Source: Gilliamella sp. Occ3-1
GTDB lineage: Bacteria > Pseudomonadota > Gammaproteobacteria > Enterobacterales > Orbaceae
Assembly (NCBI RefSeq): GCF_001690655.1
Contig: NZ_LZHQ01000011.1
Location: 176,136 to 240,135 of the forward strand
Direction: 5' to 3'
DNA: 64,000 nucleotides
The translations under genes and the position numbers were made by a program. Numbering within the stretch: the stretch's first letter is position 1; the number at the start of each line of letters is the position of its first letter. Below are positions 55,972-63,902 of this stretch, in pieces. The notes under the pieces are model-generated. The model worked only from the letters and a program-made list of their open reading frames with translations, did no database searches and was not told the origin of the DNA.

Positions 55972-58152
55972 ATGGAAATTAATAAATCATTACTAGATTG
56001 TCTAAATGTAGAGCAACAAAAAGCAGTTACTACTGATAACCAATATTCCATTGTTCTTGCTGGCGCAGGGAGTGGTAAAACGCGAGTTTTAGTTCATCGT
56101 ATTGCGTGGCTTTGTGTTGAAAAGCATTATTCACCAGGATCAATTTTTGCGGTCACTTTCACTAATAAAGCTGCTACTGAAATGCAGGAACGTATTCAAG
56201 CACTAGTGGGCGAAGGTTACTTCAATGGTATGTGGGTGGGTACGTTTCATGGATTAACTCATCGTTTGTTACGTATGTTTTCTGAACAAGCAAAGTTGCC
56301 GTCTAATTTTCAGCTTATTGATTCAGAAGACCAAGTAAGGCTTATTAAGCGAATTTTTCGTGAACTAAAAATCGACGAAAAGCAATGGTCGCCTAAACAA
56401 TGTGCTGCTTTTATTTCTTCTCAAAAGGAAAAGGGATTGCGTGCGGAAGATATTATTCCTGAAGATCCTAAACAAGTGATGTGGCAAACGATTTATCGTG
56501 ACTATCAAACTATTTGTGATAGAGTTGGATATGTTGATTTTTCAGAATTAATTTTAAGAACGTATGAACTGCTTTGTCGTAATCAAGACGTTTTAAATTA
56601 TTGTCATCATCGTTTTTGTAATATCTTAATTGATGAATTTCAAGATACTAATAAGATCCAATATCATTTGGTACAAAAACTAGCAGGGAATACTGCTAAT
56701 GTGATGATTGTGGGGGATGATGATCAATCTATTTACAGTTGGCGCGGTGCTAATGCAGATAATCTGCAATTATTTATAAACGATTACCCTGAAACTGAGA
56801 TTATTCGACTGGAACAAAATTATCGTTCAACCAGTAATATTTTAGATGTTGCGAATAAATTGATATCAAAAAATCAAAATCGACTAGGTAAAAATTTATG
56901 GACAGATATAGGCGATGGTGAACTAATTTCACTTTATATTGGTTTTAATGATATTGATGAGGCAAGATTTGTTGTTGGTCAAATAAAAAAAATCCATGAC
57001 GAAGGTGGAAAGTACGCAGATTGTGCGATATTGTACCGTAATAATGCACAATCACGTATATTTGAAGATACATTGTTACAAGCAGGTTTACCTTATCAAA
57101 TTTATGGCTCTATTCGCTTTTATGAACGACAAGAAGTAAAATTAGCACTTGCTTATTTACGGCTATTGCATGATCACAATAATGACATGGCGTTTGAAGC
57201 TACAATCAATACTCCAACACGAGGTATAGGCAATGTCACGCTAGATAAAGTTAGATTGACTGCAAAGCAGTATAATATTTCATTATGGGATGCGTGTATA
57301 ATGCTAATTCAAACTAATTCTTTTACTGATCGGCAACGTTCGGGCATTGGTCGTTTTTTGGAATTAATGGAATCTATCTTCAATGAAGTAGAACTTAAGC
57401 CATTTTATAAACAACTTGATAGTATTATTAAGTTATCTGGTATATTGCAGATGTATGAGCAAGAGCTCGGCATTAAAGGGCAATCAAAGTTAGAAAATCT
57501 TGAAGAATTGTTATCGGCTGCTGAGCAGTTTTATCGTTCTAATGAGAATACCCTTATTCAAGATAGAGAAACAGGTAAGACTTTAACTGTTCTAGAATCA
57601 TTTTTAGCATATACGTCACTAGAAAGCAGAGATGTGATTAATGAACAAGATACAGTTCAATTAATGACTCTGCATTCTGCTAAAGGCCTTGAATTTGACA
57701 ATGTCTTTATCGTTGGACTAGAAGAGGGTATATTTCCAGACTTAAGATCTTCTCAAGATTTCAATAAAATGGAAGAAGAAAGACGCCTTGCATATGTCGG
57801 TATTACTAGAGCACGTAAGTGTCTAACATTGTCATTAACTCAAATAAGGCGCCTCTATGGACGTGAAGAACGTAATTTACCTTCGCGTTTTTTGTCTGAA
57901 TTACCAGTTGATAAATTAAATGAAATTAGTTATCAAGGATCTGTGTTGCTTGAGGAAAGAAAATCTTACCCTAAAATGAAGCCTCAATGTGATGGTTATA
58001 AATTAGGACGTAAAGTGTTACATAAACGTTTTGGTGAAGGAACTATTGTTAATCTTGATGGCGAAGGTGATCATAAGCGAGTACAAATTGCTTTTGTTAA
58101 TGAAGGTATAAAATGGCTAGTAATTAAATTAGCAAATCTTACTTTATTGTAG
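55972..58152 (+). CDS. uvrD: DNA helicase II
   Basis: This 726-aa superfamily 1 helicase works in nucleotide excision and mismatch repair. Walker A GAGSGKT is at residues 31-37. VTFTNKAATEMQ, VGTFHGLTHRLLR, DEFQDTNKIQ, GDDDQSIYSWRGA, RLEQNYRST, MTLHSAKGLEFD and VGITRARKCL follow in order. The C-terminal Tudor-like domain that binds RNA polymerase is present (GYKLGRKVLHKRFGEGTIVNL). The ATG at 55972 gives a length near E. coli UvrD (720 aa). Two hundred non-coding bases separate it from yigB. It ends with a clear terminator. Confidence 0.97.
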   Translation: MEINKSLLDCLNVEQQKAVTTDNQYSIVLAGAGSGKTRVLVHRIAWLCVEKHYSPGSIFAVTFTNKAATEMQERIQALVGEGYFNGMWVGTFHGLTHRLLRMFSEQAKLPSNFQLIDSEDQVRLIKRIFRELKIDEKQWSPKQCAAFISSQKEKGLRAEDIIPEDPKQVMWQTIYRDYQTICDRVGYVDFSELILRTYELLCRNQDVLNYCHHRFCNILIDEFQDTNKIQYHLVQKLAGNTANVMIVGDDDQSIYSWRGANADNLQLFINDYPETEIIRLEQNYRSTSNILDVANKLISKNQNRLGKNLWTDIGDGELISLYIGFNDIDEARFVVGQIKKIHDEGGKYADCAILYRNNAQSRIFEDTLLQAGLPYQIYGSIRFYERQEVKLALAYLRLLHDHNNDMAFEATINTPTRGIGNVTLDKVRLTAKQYNISLWDACIMLIQTNSFTDRQRSGIGRFLELMESIFNEVELKPFYKQLDSIIKLSGILQMYEQELGIKGQSKLENLEELLSAAEQFYRSNENTLIQDRETGKTLTVLESFLAYTSLESRDVINEQDTVQLMTLHSAKGLEFDNVFIVGLEEGIFPDLRSSQDFNKMEEERRLAYVGITRARKCLTLSLTQIRRLYGREERNLPSRFLSELPVDKLNEISYQGSVLLEERKSYPKMKPQCDGYKLGRKVLHKRFGEGTIVNLDGEGDHKRVQIAFVNEGIKWLVIKLANLTLL

Positions 58153-58184
58153 ATTTTTTAAGTAGGAGTTTGTGACACTTTCTT

Positions 58185-58220
58185 AAACGGGAATTAAATA
58201 TAAACTAATTTCCGTTTTTT
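58185..58220 (+). terminator. Rho-independent terminator of uvrD
   Basis: The stem AAACGGGAATTA pairs with TAATTTCCGTTT (one G-T pair), and T residues follow directly. It lies 33 bases after the uvrD stop and just before the convergent cyaY stop. Confidence 0.78.
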
Positions 58221-58225
58221 ATGTG

Positions 58226-58537
58226 TTATTGATCGGCTTGCTCTTTTACAGATTCAGAAAAAATCTGCTCAAACGACTTGTCGGTTCGATTGCAAATCCA
58301 ACTATTATTAATATAATCAAAATGATAACCCTGTTTTTGTGTGGCTAACCAAACCTGAAAAAGAGGTTCTTGGGTATTAACGATGAATTTACTGCTATTG
58401 GGAAAACTAACGGTAATGACATTACCGTTTGTTTCATAGTCTAAATCGATGTCATGTTCAGCTGCATAATCATCTAAAAATAGTTCGATTTTATTGAACA
58501 ATTGATCGATAAGGATGTGGAATTGTGAGATATTCAT
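58226..58537 (-). CDS. cyaY: Frataxin-like iron protein CyaY
   Basis: This 103-aa acidic protein has the frataxin fold. The N-terminal helix is rich in Asp/Glu (LFLDDYAAEHDIDLDYE), and the strands read NGNVITVSFPNSSKFIVN, EPLFQVWLATQKQGYHFDY and WICNRTDKSFE. CyaY regulates Fe-S cluster assembly at the IscS-IscU complex. The ATG at 58537 gives the same start as E. coli (MNDSEFH, here MNISQFH); an ATG six codons upstream is possible and neither has a strong ribosome site. In E. coli cyaY lies next to yifL, while here it is convergent with uvrD, so the locus has been rearranged. Confidence 0.93.
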   Translation of the reverse strand: MNISQFHILIDQLFNKIELFLDDYAAEHDIDLDYETNGNVITVSFPNSSKFIVNTQEPLFQVWLATQKQGYHFDYINNSWICNRTDKSFEQIFSESVKEQADQ

Positions 58538-58644
58538 AAAGGTATATTCATTCAAATAAATAATGGAATGATATTAGCATAAATAGATATACTCCGCCAC
58601 ACAGCAAGGCGACGAGAGTAAAATTTGTTATGATTTAACAATAA

Positions 58645-59157
58645 TTAATTAGCTAGTGGTAAGGAACAGGCAATAACGAGTAGCTTATACCGTTCGTTGT
58701 CTTGAGTTATAGATATCCAACGACTTGGTATTTCAATAGTATTGACTAATTTACCATCACCAAAGTTTTTTTCGATAATCTTAAGTTTCCCTTTTGCTAA
58801 CTCCATTTTGTCACAATTGACATAATATTCAATCTTTATGGAGTGATAAAAAGTTTCAGTACCATCTGCATTTTTTTGCACCAATGCAGGGCTGTAATTA
58901 GTTACTTCATTAAATACACGAATTCTAGGATTGAAAGGGTGGCGTTTGATAGATTTTCTATCTAAAAAAGAATAACTAATAGAATGATCTTCATTTGTTT
59001 TAGATGTTGGAATGAATTTTTCACCTATTCTAGGATCTTTTAAGCTTTCAACTTCTGTATTTTTACTTGTTTTAGCGTTGCTATTAGCTATTTCTTCAAC
59101 TGCATAATTAAATGTTGCAAAAGAAAGGAGAACTAAAAATAAACTGACCTTTTTCAT
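58645..59157 (-). CDS. Secreted protein, possibly surface-adhesin-E-like
   Basis: This 170-aa protein starts with a clear signal peptide (MKKVSLFLVLLSFATFNYA). The mature part has SYSFLDRKSIKRHPFNPRIR, a middle segment EYYVNCDKMELAKGKLKI and SRWISITQDNERYKLLVIAC near the end. The pattern of a Tyr/Phe-x-Asp start, a charged RKSIKR and a later lone Cys resembles the Haemophilus surface-adhesin E family, but the match is from memory and weak. Two mature Cys could form a disulfide. Its ATG directly follows the stop of the next gene (TAAATG), so the two are translationally coupled. Confidence 0.72.
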   Translation of the reverse strand: MKKVSLFLVLLSFATFNYAVEEIANSNAKTSKNTEVESLKDPRIGEKFIPTSKTNEDHSISYSFLDRKSIKRHPFNPRIRVFNEVTNYSPALVQKNADGTETFYHSIKIEYYVNCDKMELAKGKLKIIEKNFGDGKLVNTIEIPSRWISITQDNERYKLLVIACSLPLAN

Positions 59158-59937
59158 TTAAATATTATCTCCATCTTTTGAGTTGGTTTCTGTAGAGTTA
59201 ATTTGTGGATGAGATTGTTGTTTTTCTTTTTGCTTTTTTTCTTGGTATGCTTTAATTCGTTCTTGTCTTTCAGTTTCTTGTTTTTCAATTATTGGTTTTA
59301 GATCTGGGCGAATCGTAAGAATTGTTTCTTTTTCTAAATCGCCTTGAATAGAACAAAAAATACTATTTTGATTATTTGAAAAAGATTCTAAATAAAGAGC
59401 TTTATTAATTGTACCAAACCTTGCAATAACACCATCAATGGCATAAATATCATCTTCCCATGTTTTAGATTTTGATTTTCGATCAAAAATTTTAGGGTTT
59501 GCTATGTAAGCACTTGTGCTGTATTGCATCCAATTAATATTGCTTAAAGCGTTTCTAATTTCATCTTGCTTGTTATCAACAATAAATCCCCAATAAAAAA
59601 ACTGACCAGATAAAGCCGTTGGGATATAAATATTTTGGTAGCCAATAATTTTTAACCCGTGATACTGAAATGGTTTTTTAAACATGACTTTATTTTTGTC
59701 AGTTTGTTGAATAGATTCAACAGGAATATAAGTTACATTATCAGGTGTAGTTGCTAAATCAACATATTGACTTATTGACTCTTGGTGTTTAGATAGTTGT
59801 ACAAAAAACTGATTATCACATTGCAAAAATGTATCAATTACCTTATTTGTTTCATCTTGCATATTGTTTGTTTGTGCGAAAGATATACAAGAAAAGGAAG
59901 ATGCACAAACGAGCACAGAAATTTTTTTGAGAAGCAT
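59158..59937 (-). CDS. Secreted protein of unknown function with charged C-terminal tail
   Basis: This 259-aa protein has a signal peptide (VLVCASSFSCISFA, cleavage likely after Ala before QTNN). The central domain includes YWGFIVDNKQDEIRNALSNI and YAIDGVIARFGTINKALYLE. The C-terminal 45 residues are strongly charged (EKQETERQERIKAYQEKKQK) and may form a coiled coil before a polar tail. I do not recognise a family. It is probably periplasmic. It heads a two-gene unit with the 170-aa secreted protein, and the stop and start touch, which implies a joint function. Confidence 0.75.
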   Translation of the reverse strand: MLLKKISVLVCASSFSCISFAQTNNMQDETNKVIDTFLQCDNQFFVQLSKHQESISQYVDLATTPDNVTYIPVESIQQTDKNKVMFKKPFQYHGLKIIGYQNIYIPTALSGQFFYWGFIVDNKQDEIRNALSNINWMQYSTSAYIANPKIFDRKSKSKTWEDDIYAIDGVIARFGTINKALYLESFSNNQNSIFCSIQGDLEKETILTIRPDLKPIIEKQETERQERIKAYQEKKQKEKQQSHPQINSTETNSKDGDNI

Positions 59938-60026
59938 GGCGAATTTCCTCTAACCATAATTATAGTTATTATTTTATGAATAATAATTGTAAAGTAATGT
60001 AAACATCAATGTCAATTGACATTATT

Positions 60027-60647
60027 TCAATCCTCAACAAAAACCATTAAGTCACCATTTTTAAAAGATATTTTAACTAAATCACTAATTGCCTTGTTTC
60101 TTAAACTAACGAATTCTCCAAGCGACAATGTGGCATCAATTAAGGGGTATTGAAAGCCTGTAATGGTTACACCGGTTACTTTTGAAAGCGGCATTAGTGA
60201 AATAATATGATCTTTTATATTGGTTATTTCTTGATACTGTTTGGCAAAAAAGAAATGGCAATAATTATCATAAAAGGTGATTTGATACTGATGATAATAT
60301 CTCATTGCAACAGAAATATTTCCTAAAAAGTGATCGCTTGCATGGCCACTGGCTCCATAAACATCAAATGCTTTCATCCCTTTACTAACTAAAAACAAAA
60401 TTGCTTTTTCAAAATCGGTTTTATTTTGGTCGGGTGTGTGAATAATTTGAGTTTTAGATGGAATTGCTTTGTTAGGATTATAACTATCTAAATCGCCAAT
60501 AATGAAGTTTGGTTCGATTGACAAGGTCGACAGATAATTATGGTAAGCTCCATCTGTGCAAGCAATATAAGTATACTTATCTAAATGGTTAAAGTCATGT
60601 TGTGGTGGTTCGCCATTAATAAAGAGTAAAGCTCTATTTTGTGACAT
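60027..60647 (-). CDS. thiN: Thiamine pyrophosphokinase
   Basis: This 206-aa enzyme transfers pyrophosphate from ATP to thiamine. The conserved ACTDGAYHNYL, IIGDLDSYNP, TPDQNKTDFEKAI with the catalytic Asp residues, and GASGHASDHFLGN are all seen, with a C-terminal thiamine-binding beta domain (LSLGEFVSLRNKAISD). Enterobacteria normally use ThiK and ThiL; a thiN-type kinase points to thiamine scavenging instead of synthesis, which is an inference. Only 35 bases separate it from rimI upstream on the same strand. Confidence 0.93.
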   Translation of the reverse strand: MSQNRALLFINGEPPQHDFNHLDKYTYIACTDGAYHNYLSTLSIEPNFIIGDLDSYNPNKAIPSKTQIIHTPDQNKTDFEKAILFLVSKGMKAFDVYGASGHASDHFLGNISVAMRYYHQYQITFYDNYCHFFFAKQYQEITNIKDHIISLMPLSKVTGVTITGFQYPLIDATLSLGEFVSLRNKAISDLVKISFKNGDLMVFVED

Positions 60648-60682
60648 TACACTTTTTTCCTTTTGCTAATTTTATCGGTAAA

Positions 60683-61144
60683 TCATAAAGCTAAAGTATA
60701 TGCCATGATCATAGCGTCTTCTTGTTTACCATTAGTTGTTGGGTAATAATTTTTTCTAATCGTTATTTGGTTAAATCCTAGTGTGTGATATAGCTTAATT
60801 GCTAGCGTATTTGATTGTCTGACTTCAAGCCAAAGTGTTGAGATTGGGCAGGGTGATTTTATCGTAATTAACGCATCTATCAAATGGTTGAGCAGCTCTC
60901 TTGCTAGTCCTTGCTTTCTAAAACCGGGATGTATTGCAATGTTAAATAAATTTGCTTCATCTGCTACATGTTGGCAAATACAAAACCCAACTATTTGGTT
61001 ATTAATCGTTATTTTAAAATTGAGATAACGCTCACCTTGGTTTGAAAAGAATGTTTGTTTTGACCAAGGAATAGCATGGCAAATCTGTTCTAATTCAAAA
61101 GCTTCTATTAAATCATGTTCGGTCAGGGTGGAAATGGTTTTCAT
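60683..61144 (-). CDS. rimI: Ribosomal protein bS18 N-alpha-acetyltransferase
   Basis: This 153-aa GNAT acetyltransferase acetylates the N-terminal Ala of ribosomal protein S18 (E. coli 148 aa). The acetyl-CoA site is in HPGFRKQGLARELLNHLI (the Q/RxxGxG/A loop), followed by LWLEVRQSN and YHTLGFNQITIRKNYYP. The ATG at 61144 aligns with MNTISSL of E. coli RimI. It lies 31 bases inside the 3' end of holD in another frame and has no clear ribosome site, so its translation probably depends on holD, as in E. coli. Confidence 0.93.
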   Translation of the reverse strand: MKTISTLTEHDLIEAFELEQICHAIPWSKQTFFSNQGERYLNFKITINNQIVGFCICQHVADEANLFNIAIHPGFRKQGLARELLNHLIDALITIKSPCPISTLWLEVRQSNTLAIKLYHTLGFNQITIRKNYYPTTNGKQEDAMIMAYTLAL

Positions 61145-61520
61145 ATTGACATAATTTTTGCCATAGTTGGCGTTTTTGTTGTGGTGTTTTTGCAAGCTGA
61201 TCTAGACTGGTTGTTTGAATAGTTAATGGGTTAACCCATGACTCATCCAAGGTAATATCAATAAACCAAATTACTGTTTTAATTTCATCAGCAGGAATAA
61301 TTAATTGTTGTGGAGTTAAAAACAATACTTGTTCTTCAGTTAGATGGATAGCATTTAAAATATCATAATAGATTTTTTGTGTTGGTTTTTGCTCTGCAAT
61401 CACAATCAACCTAATTTCTTCACTTATTTGTGTCGCTATTTCACCTTTGAAAACATTGGCATTTCTCAGAACGTATTGAGTTATATTGCACTGTTTTAGG
61501 TACCAATCTTGCTGTGTCAT
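61113..61520 (-). CDS. holD: DNA polymerase III psi subunit
   Basis: This 135-aa protein matches HolD (E. coli 137 aa) in DWYLKQCNITQYVLRN at the N-terminus, the middle stretch EEQVLFLTPQQL and the C-terminal QLWQKLCQYENHFHPD. Psi links the clamp loader to chi and, through it, to SSB. The family is fast-evolving. The assignment is firm because of position: divergent from rsmC and overlapping rimI, exactly as in E. coli. Confidence 0.9.
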   Translation of the reverse strand: MTQQDWYLKQCNITQYVLRNANVFKGEIATQISEEIRLIVIAEQKPTQKIYYDILNAIHLTEEQVLFLTPQQLIIPADEIKTVIWFIDITLDESWVNPLTIQTTSLDQLAKTPQQKRQLWQKLCQYENHFHPDRT

Positions 61521-61608
61521 TATTGACTTACTGTTTTTTATTAGAGATTAAAGATAGTTAATTGTATAATCAATGCATCAATTTATAAAGGTTTTTCATT
61601 GAGGAAAT

Positions 61609-62649
61609 ATGGCAACATCTGCTTTTACTCCAGCAAGTCAAGTAATTGAGCGTCACCAAACATTTTTTAACGATAAAAATGTGTTGATAGCTGGTGATAT
61701 TCAGGATAGTTATCCATCTATTATGTCAGTAAATCAAGTTAAGATTCATTGCACACAATTTCATACTTATTTACGTCTAAAAGCTAGTGCACGAGGCAAT
61801 CACACCTATTTTTCATTATTGCCCGAAGCGGATTTTTACGTTGGAATGAATACGTTGATTTACTATTGGCCAAAAACTAAAAGTGAAGCACAATTCCAGC
61901 TTTCTTATTTATTGCATAATATGCCAAAAGGTAGTGATATTTTTATTATTGGTGAAAATAGAACCGGTGTAAAAAGTGCGGAAACTTTATTGAGTGATTT
62001 TGGTACAATTCAAAAAATCGATAGTGCAAGGCGCTGTGGCTTATATCATTTTCAGGCGGATAGCCGTTTAGCTTTTGATCTTGATGAATGGTGGTTAAGT
62101 TATCATTTAACTATTGAAAATCAGAATATTGAAATCAAAAGTTTACCCGGTGTTTTTAGCCAAAAAGGGTTAGATGCTGGCAGTGAATTACTGTTAAATG
62201 CATTGATGGATCATACTGATATCATTAAAGGTAATGTATTAGATGTGGGATGTGGTTCGGGCATCTTATCCACGGTACTAGGGAAATTATACCCTGATAT
62301 TGCACTGACGTTATCCGATGTAAGTAGTGTGGCAATTGAATCAAGTAAAGCCACGTTAAACCGTAATCATGTTAATGCCACAGTTGTAGTGAGTGACGTT
62401 TTTTCAAATCTAAATGATAAATATCATCTTATTGTTTCGAATCCACCTTTTCATGATGGTAAACAGACTGATTACACGGCCGTCAATACGTTAATCAAAG
62501 AAGCAAAAAAACACCTAAAATTAAATGGTTATTTGTGCATTGTGGCAAATTCATTTTTACCGTATCAAACTATCTTAGATGAGACATTCAAAAGTGTTGA
62601 AGTGATTGCACAAACGACAAAATTTAAGGTTTATCTAGCAAGCCATTAA
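61609..62649 (+). CDS. rsmC: 16S rRNA m2G1207 methyltransferase
   Basis: This 346-aa protein methylates N2 of G1207 in the 30S subunit with S-adenosylmethionine. It has two methyltransferase-like halves. The N-terminal half is a degenerate RNA-binding copy. The C-terminal half has the SAM motif VLDVGCGSGILS and the catalytic SNPPFHDG. The length is close to E. coli RsmC (343 aa). AGGA precedes the ATG. It is divergent from holD-rimI, with about 90 bases between them, and has its own terminator. Confidence 0.95.
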   Translation: MATSAFTPASQVIERHQTFFNDKNVLIAGDIQDSYPSIMSVNQVKIHCTQFHTYLRLKASARGNHTYFSLLPEADFYVGMNTLIYYWPKTKSEAQFQLSYLLHNMPKGSDIFIIGENRTGVKSAETLLSDFGTIQKIDSARRCGLYHFQADSRLAFDLDEWWLSYHLTIENQNIEIKSLPGVFSQKGLDAGSELLLNALMDHTDIIKGNVLDVGCGSGILSTVLGKLYPDIALTLSDVSSVAIESSKATLNRNHVNATVVVSDVFSNLNDKYHLIVSNPPFHDGKQTDYTAVNTLIKEAKKHLKLNGYLCIVANSFLPYQTILDETFKSVEVIAQTTKFKVYLASH

Positions 62650-62714
62650 TAAGTGCAGCATGTTTATTTTTTCTTAAAAAAATAAGTTGCAATATATATC
62701 ACAAGTTTTAAGAA

Positions 62715-62737
62715 ATAGGGCGATGCTATCGCCCTAT
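62715..62737 (+). terminator. Terminator hairpin of rsmC
   Basis: A 10-bp perfect stem (ATAGGGCGAT with ATCGCCCTAT) has a three-base loop, 66 bases after the rsmC stop. An AT-rich tail follows without a clean T run. It could also serve the minus-strand gene fragment to its right. Confidence 0.68.
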
Positions 62738-62799
62738 ATATAAAATTTAAATATTTAAACTTAAACTGGTTTCACACTATTATTGATATCATATCTGCA

Positions 62800-63035
62800 T
62801 TAACAGAGAACTTCTTTTAATGCTTGAATTTCATTATAGGTAAAATCACAGCGTGTAAAGTTTTGATCAAGAAGAATAGGAATAGGATTATTTTGCCCGA
62901 TTATGGCCAAGACATTACATTTATTTTTAGTCATATCACCTATAATGATTGGTCCACCGTTTGAGTTTTTATTAACAGTAGCTATACATTTAACATCTGC
63001 ACCTTGAGCATTTTTTGCCTGATATAAAGCTGTTA
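62800..63035 (-). pseudogene. 3' fragment of an unknown gene cut by an IS3-family element
   Basis: The last 77 or so codons of a minus-strand gene are intact up to TAA at 62800 (TALYQAKNAQGADVKCIATV, then a tail with three more Cys ending EVLC). The apparent start further right comes from the insertion element's end and is not native. The 5' part lies beyond the element or is lost. No family is recognised; the spaced Cys residues suggest an exported protein. Confidence 0.6.
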
Positions 63036-63077
63036 TGTAAATACCCCCCAAACTTAGTACACAACTCACGTAGAAAA

Positions 63078-63902
63078 TTAAGCTGCTTGTTTTAGTGTTT
63101 TATACTCAATCGGTGTCATGTTATTTAATGCCTCATGCGGTCTTTCAGTGTTATAAATCGTTAACCATTCTTCGGTTACCTTCCTTACCTGTTCCAGATT
63201 ATTAAAAAGATATAAATCCAATACCTCTGTACGGTACGAACGGTTAAATCGTTCAATATAACCATTTTGATAAGGGCTACCGGGTTTGATGTAATCTATA
63301 GTTATACCATGTGTTTTTGCCCAATTAGTAAACGTGTTTCCGGTGAATTCTGGTCCATTATCGACTCGTATTTTTAATGGATACCCATTATATTCGGCCA
63401 GTTTATCTAAGTAACGGGTAATCCTTCCTGCTGGTAAGCTTATTGCAATATCAATCCCTAACGCCTCACGATTAAAGTCATCAATGACATTGAATGTCCT
63501 AAAGCGACGTTGATTACGGCTACTGTCACTCATAAAATCCATTGACCAACATTCACCTTGTTTATTAGGAGCCAATAGCTTTTCTGGAGTTCGTGGGGGG
63601 ATACGTTTTTTACGCTTTACCCTGAGATTAAGTTTCAACTCACAATACACCCGATACACCCGTTTATGATTCCATTTATAGCCGAGCTTTCTGATACGAT
63701 TAAAGCATTTAGGAAAGCCCCAGCGCAAATGCCGGTCAGTGATAGCATTCAACACCGAAACAATCACCGAATCATCCGGTAACTTAGGTTGATAATAGTA
63801 AGCACAACGGCTTAAGCCAACAATGGCACAACTCATAGCAATAGTAACCGAATGATTTTGTTGTAGTTGCTGTGCCCACGTTTTACGTGCTTTTGTGGGC
63901 AC
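63078..63902 (-). CDS. IS3-family transposase OrfB
   Basis: This 274-aa DDE transposase subunit is complete. It has the HTH_21 segment with KLGYKWNHKRVYRVYCELKL, then the integrase core with SMDFMSDSSRN (first Asp), RVDNGPEFTGN (second Asp) and YQNGYIERFNRSYRTE (Glu). The SMDFMSD type resembles the IS407-like branch of the IS3 family; that subgrouping is tentative. It begins with GTG at the end of orfA and is normally made as an OrfAB fusion by -1 frameshifting. The integrity of all three catalytic residues suggests that the element may still be active. Confidence 0.93.
   Translation of the reverse strand: MPTKARKTWAQQLQQNHSVTIAMSCAIVGLSRCAYYYQPKLPDDSVIVSVLNAITDRHLRWGFPKCFNRIRKLGYKWNHKRVYRVYCELKLNLRVKRKKRIPPRTPEKLLAPNKQGECWSMDFMSDSSRNQRRFRTFNVIDDFNREALGIDIAISLPAGRITRYLDKLAEYNGYPLKIRVDNGPEFTGNTFTNWAKTHGITIDYIKPGSPYQNGYIERFNRSYRTEVLDLYLFNNLEQVRKVTEEWLTIYNTERPHEALNNMTPIEYKTLKQAA

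Noticed and set aside
60008..60023. 16-base palindrome AATGTCAATTGACATT beside the thiN stop
   Set aside because: Short, AT-rich and without a clear regulator; could be an operator for the minus-strand secreted-protein pair but not supportable alone.
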